From: Agrypnia vestita | Taxonomy: Eukaryota; Arthropoda; Insecta; Trichoptera; Phryganeidae | Direction of reading: 5' to 3' | Assembly (NCBI GenBank): GCA_016648135.1 | Contig: JADDOH010004204.1 | Span: 62,001 to 126,000 of the forward strand | DNA length: 64,000 bases | Notes under the pieces: generated by a model | Database searches by the model: none | Seen by the model: the letters and a program-made list of their open reading frames with translations, nothing else | Told to the model about the DNA's origin: nothing | Shown: positions 63,990-64,000 of the stretch, piece after piece | Position numbering within the stretch: the first letter of the stretch is position 1 | Layout: the number at the start of each line of letters is the position of its first letter | Translations under genes and position numbers: made by a program

Positions 63990-64000
63990 CATATCAATAC

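Overview
The window is an AT-rich, intron-rich eukaryotic locus, almost certainly from an insect. A lepidopteran is my best guess: a Helitron-like 3' end, a Kazal gene of the secreted vasotab type and the mix of MITEs point that way, but nothing seen proves the order. It is not bacterial: every recognisable gene is split by GT-AG introns, and the intergenic DNA is layered mobile elements.

Four host genes can be reconstructed by hand with matching splice phases. (1) A Codanin-1 homologue (CDAN1, Drosophila discs lost) lies on the minus strand at 2262-8990; its six exons give about 971 residues and the C-terminal part runs off the left edge. (2) The beta subunit of mitochondrial NAD-dependent isocitrate dehydrogenase (IDH3B) lies on the minus strand at 15664-27052, with six exons and 387 residues. 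(3) A YY1/pleiohomeotic zinc-finger gene lies on the plus strand, with an untranslated exon ending at 28055 and ten coding exons from 28514 to 46549 (386 residues). (4) A three-exon secreted Kazal-domain protein of 77 residues lies on the minus strand at 59205-60688; the last exon of a paralogue lies at 63379-63428, plus a decayed 3' copy between them. IDH3B and YY1 are divergent and share about 1 kb of upstream DNA (27053-28055) that carries three YY1-type GCCAT cores exactly 31 bp apart.

The remainder is transposable elements, many with readable target-site duplications (TSDs): three hAT elements with perfect 8-bp TSDs, TTAA-flanked piggyBac-like MITEs, Harbinger-like MITEs with TTA or TAA TSDs, at least seven pogo/Tigger-like relics, a nearly complete LINE with a PHD-finger ORF1 (52435-56402), several LINE tails, tRNA-related SINE-like sequences, a Helitron-like relic and many foldback elements. 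Several are nested and can be ordered in time: LINE inside foldback MITE, Tigger inside piggyBac-like MITE, TIR element inside Harbinger MITE.

The host genes have no evident shared pathway (histone-chaperone control, TCA cycle, Polycomb-type transcription factor, secreted inhibitor). I did not find a convincing new defence-like or operon-like system. The points most worth checking are the phased YY1 sites in the divergent promoter, a GC-AG intron in YY1, a MADF-domain ORF carried by a TIR element inside a YY1 intron, and a foldback element whose two arms each carry a tRNA-like sequence.
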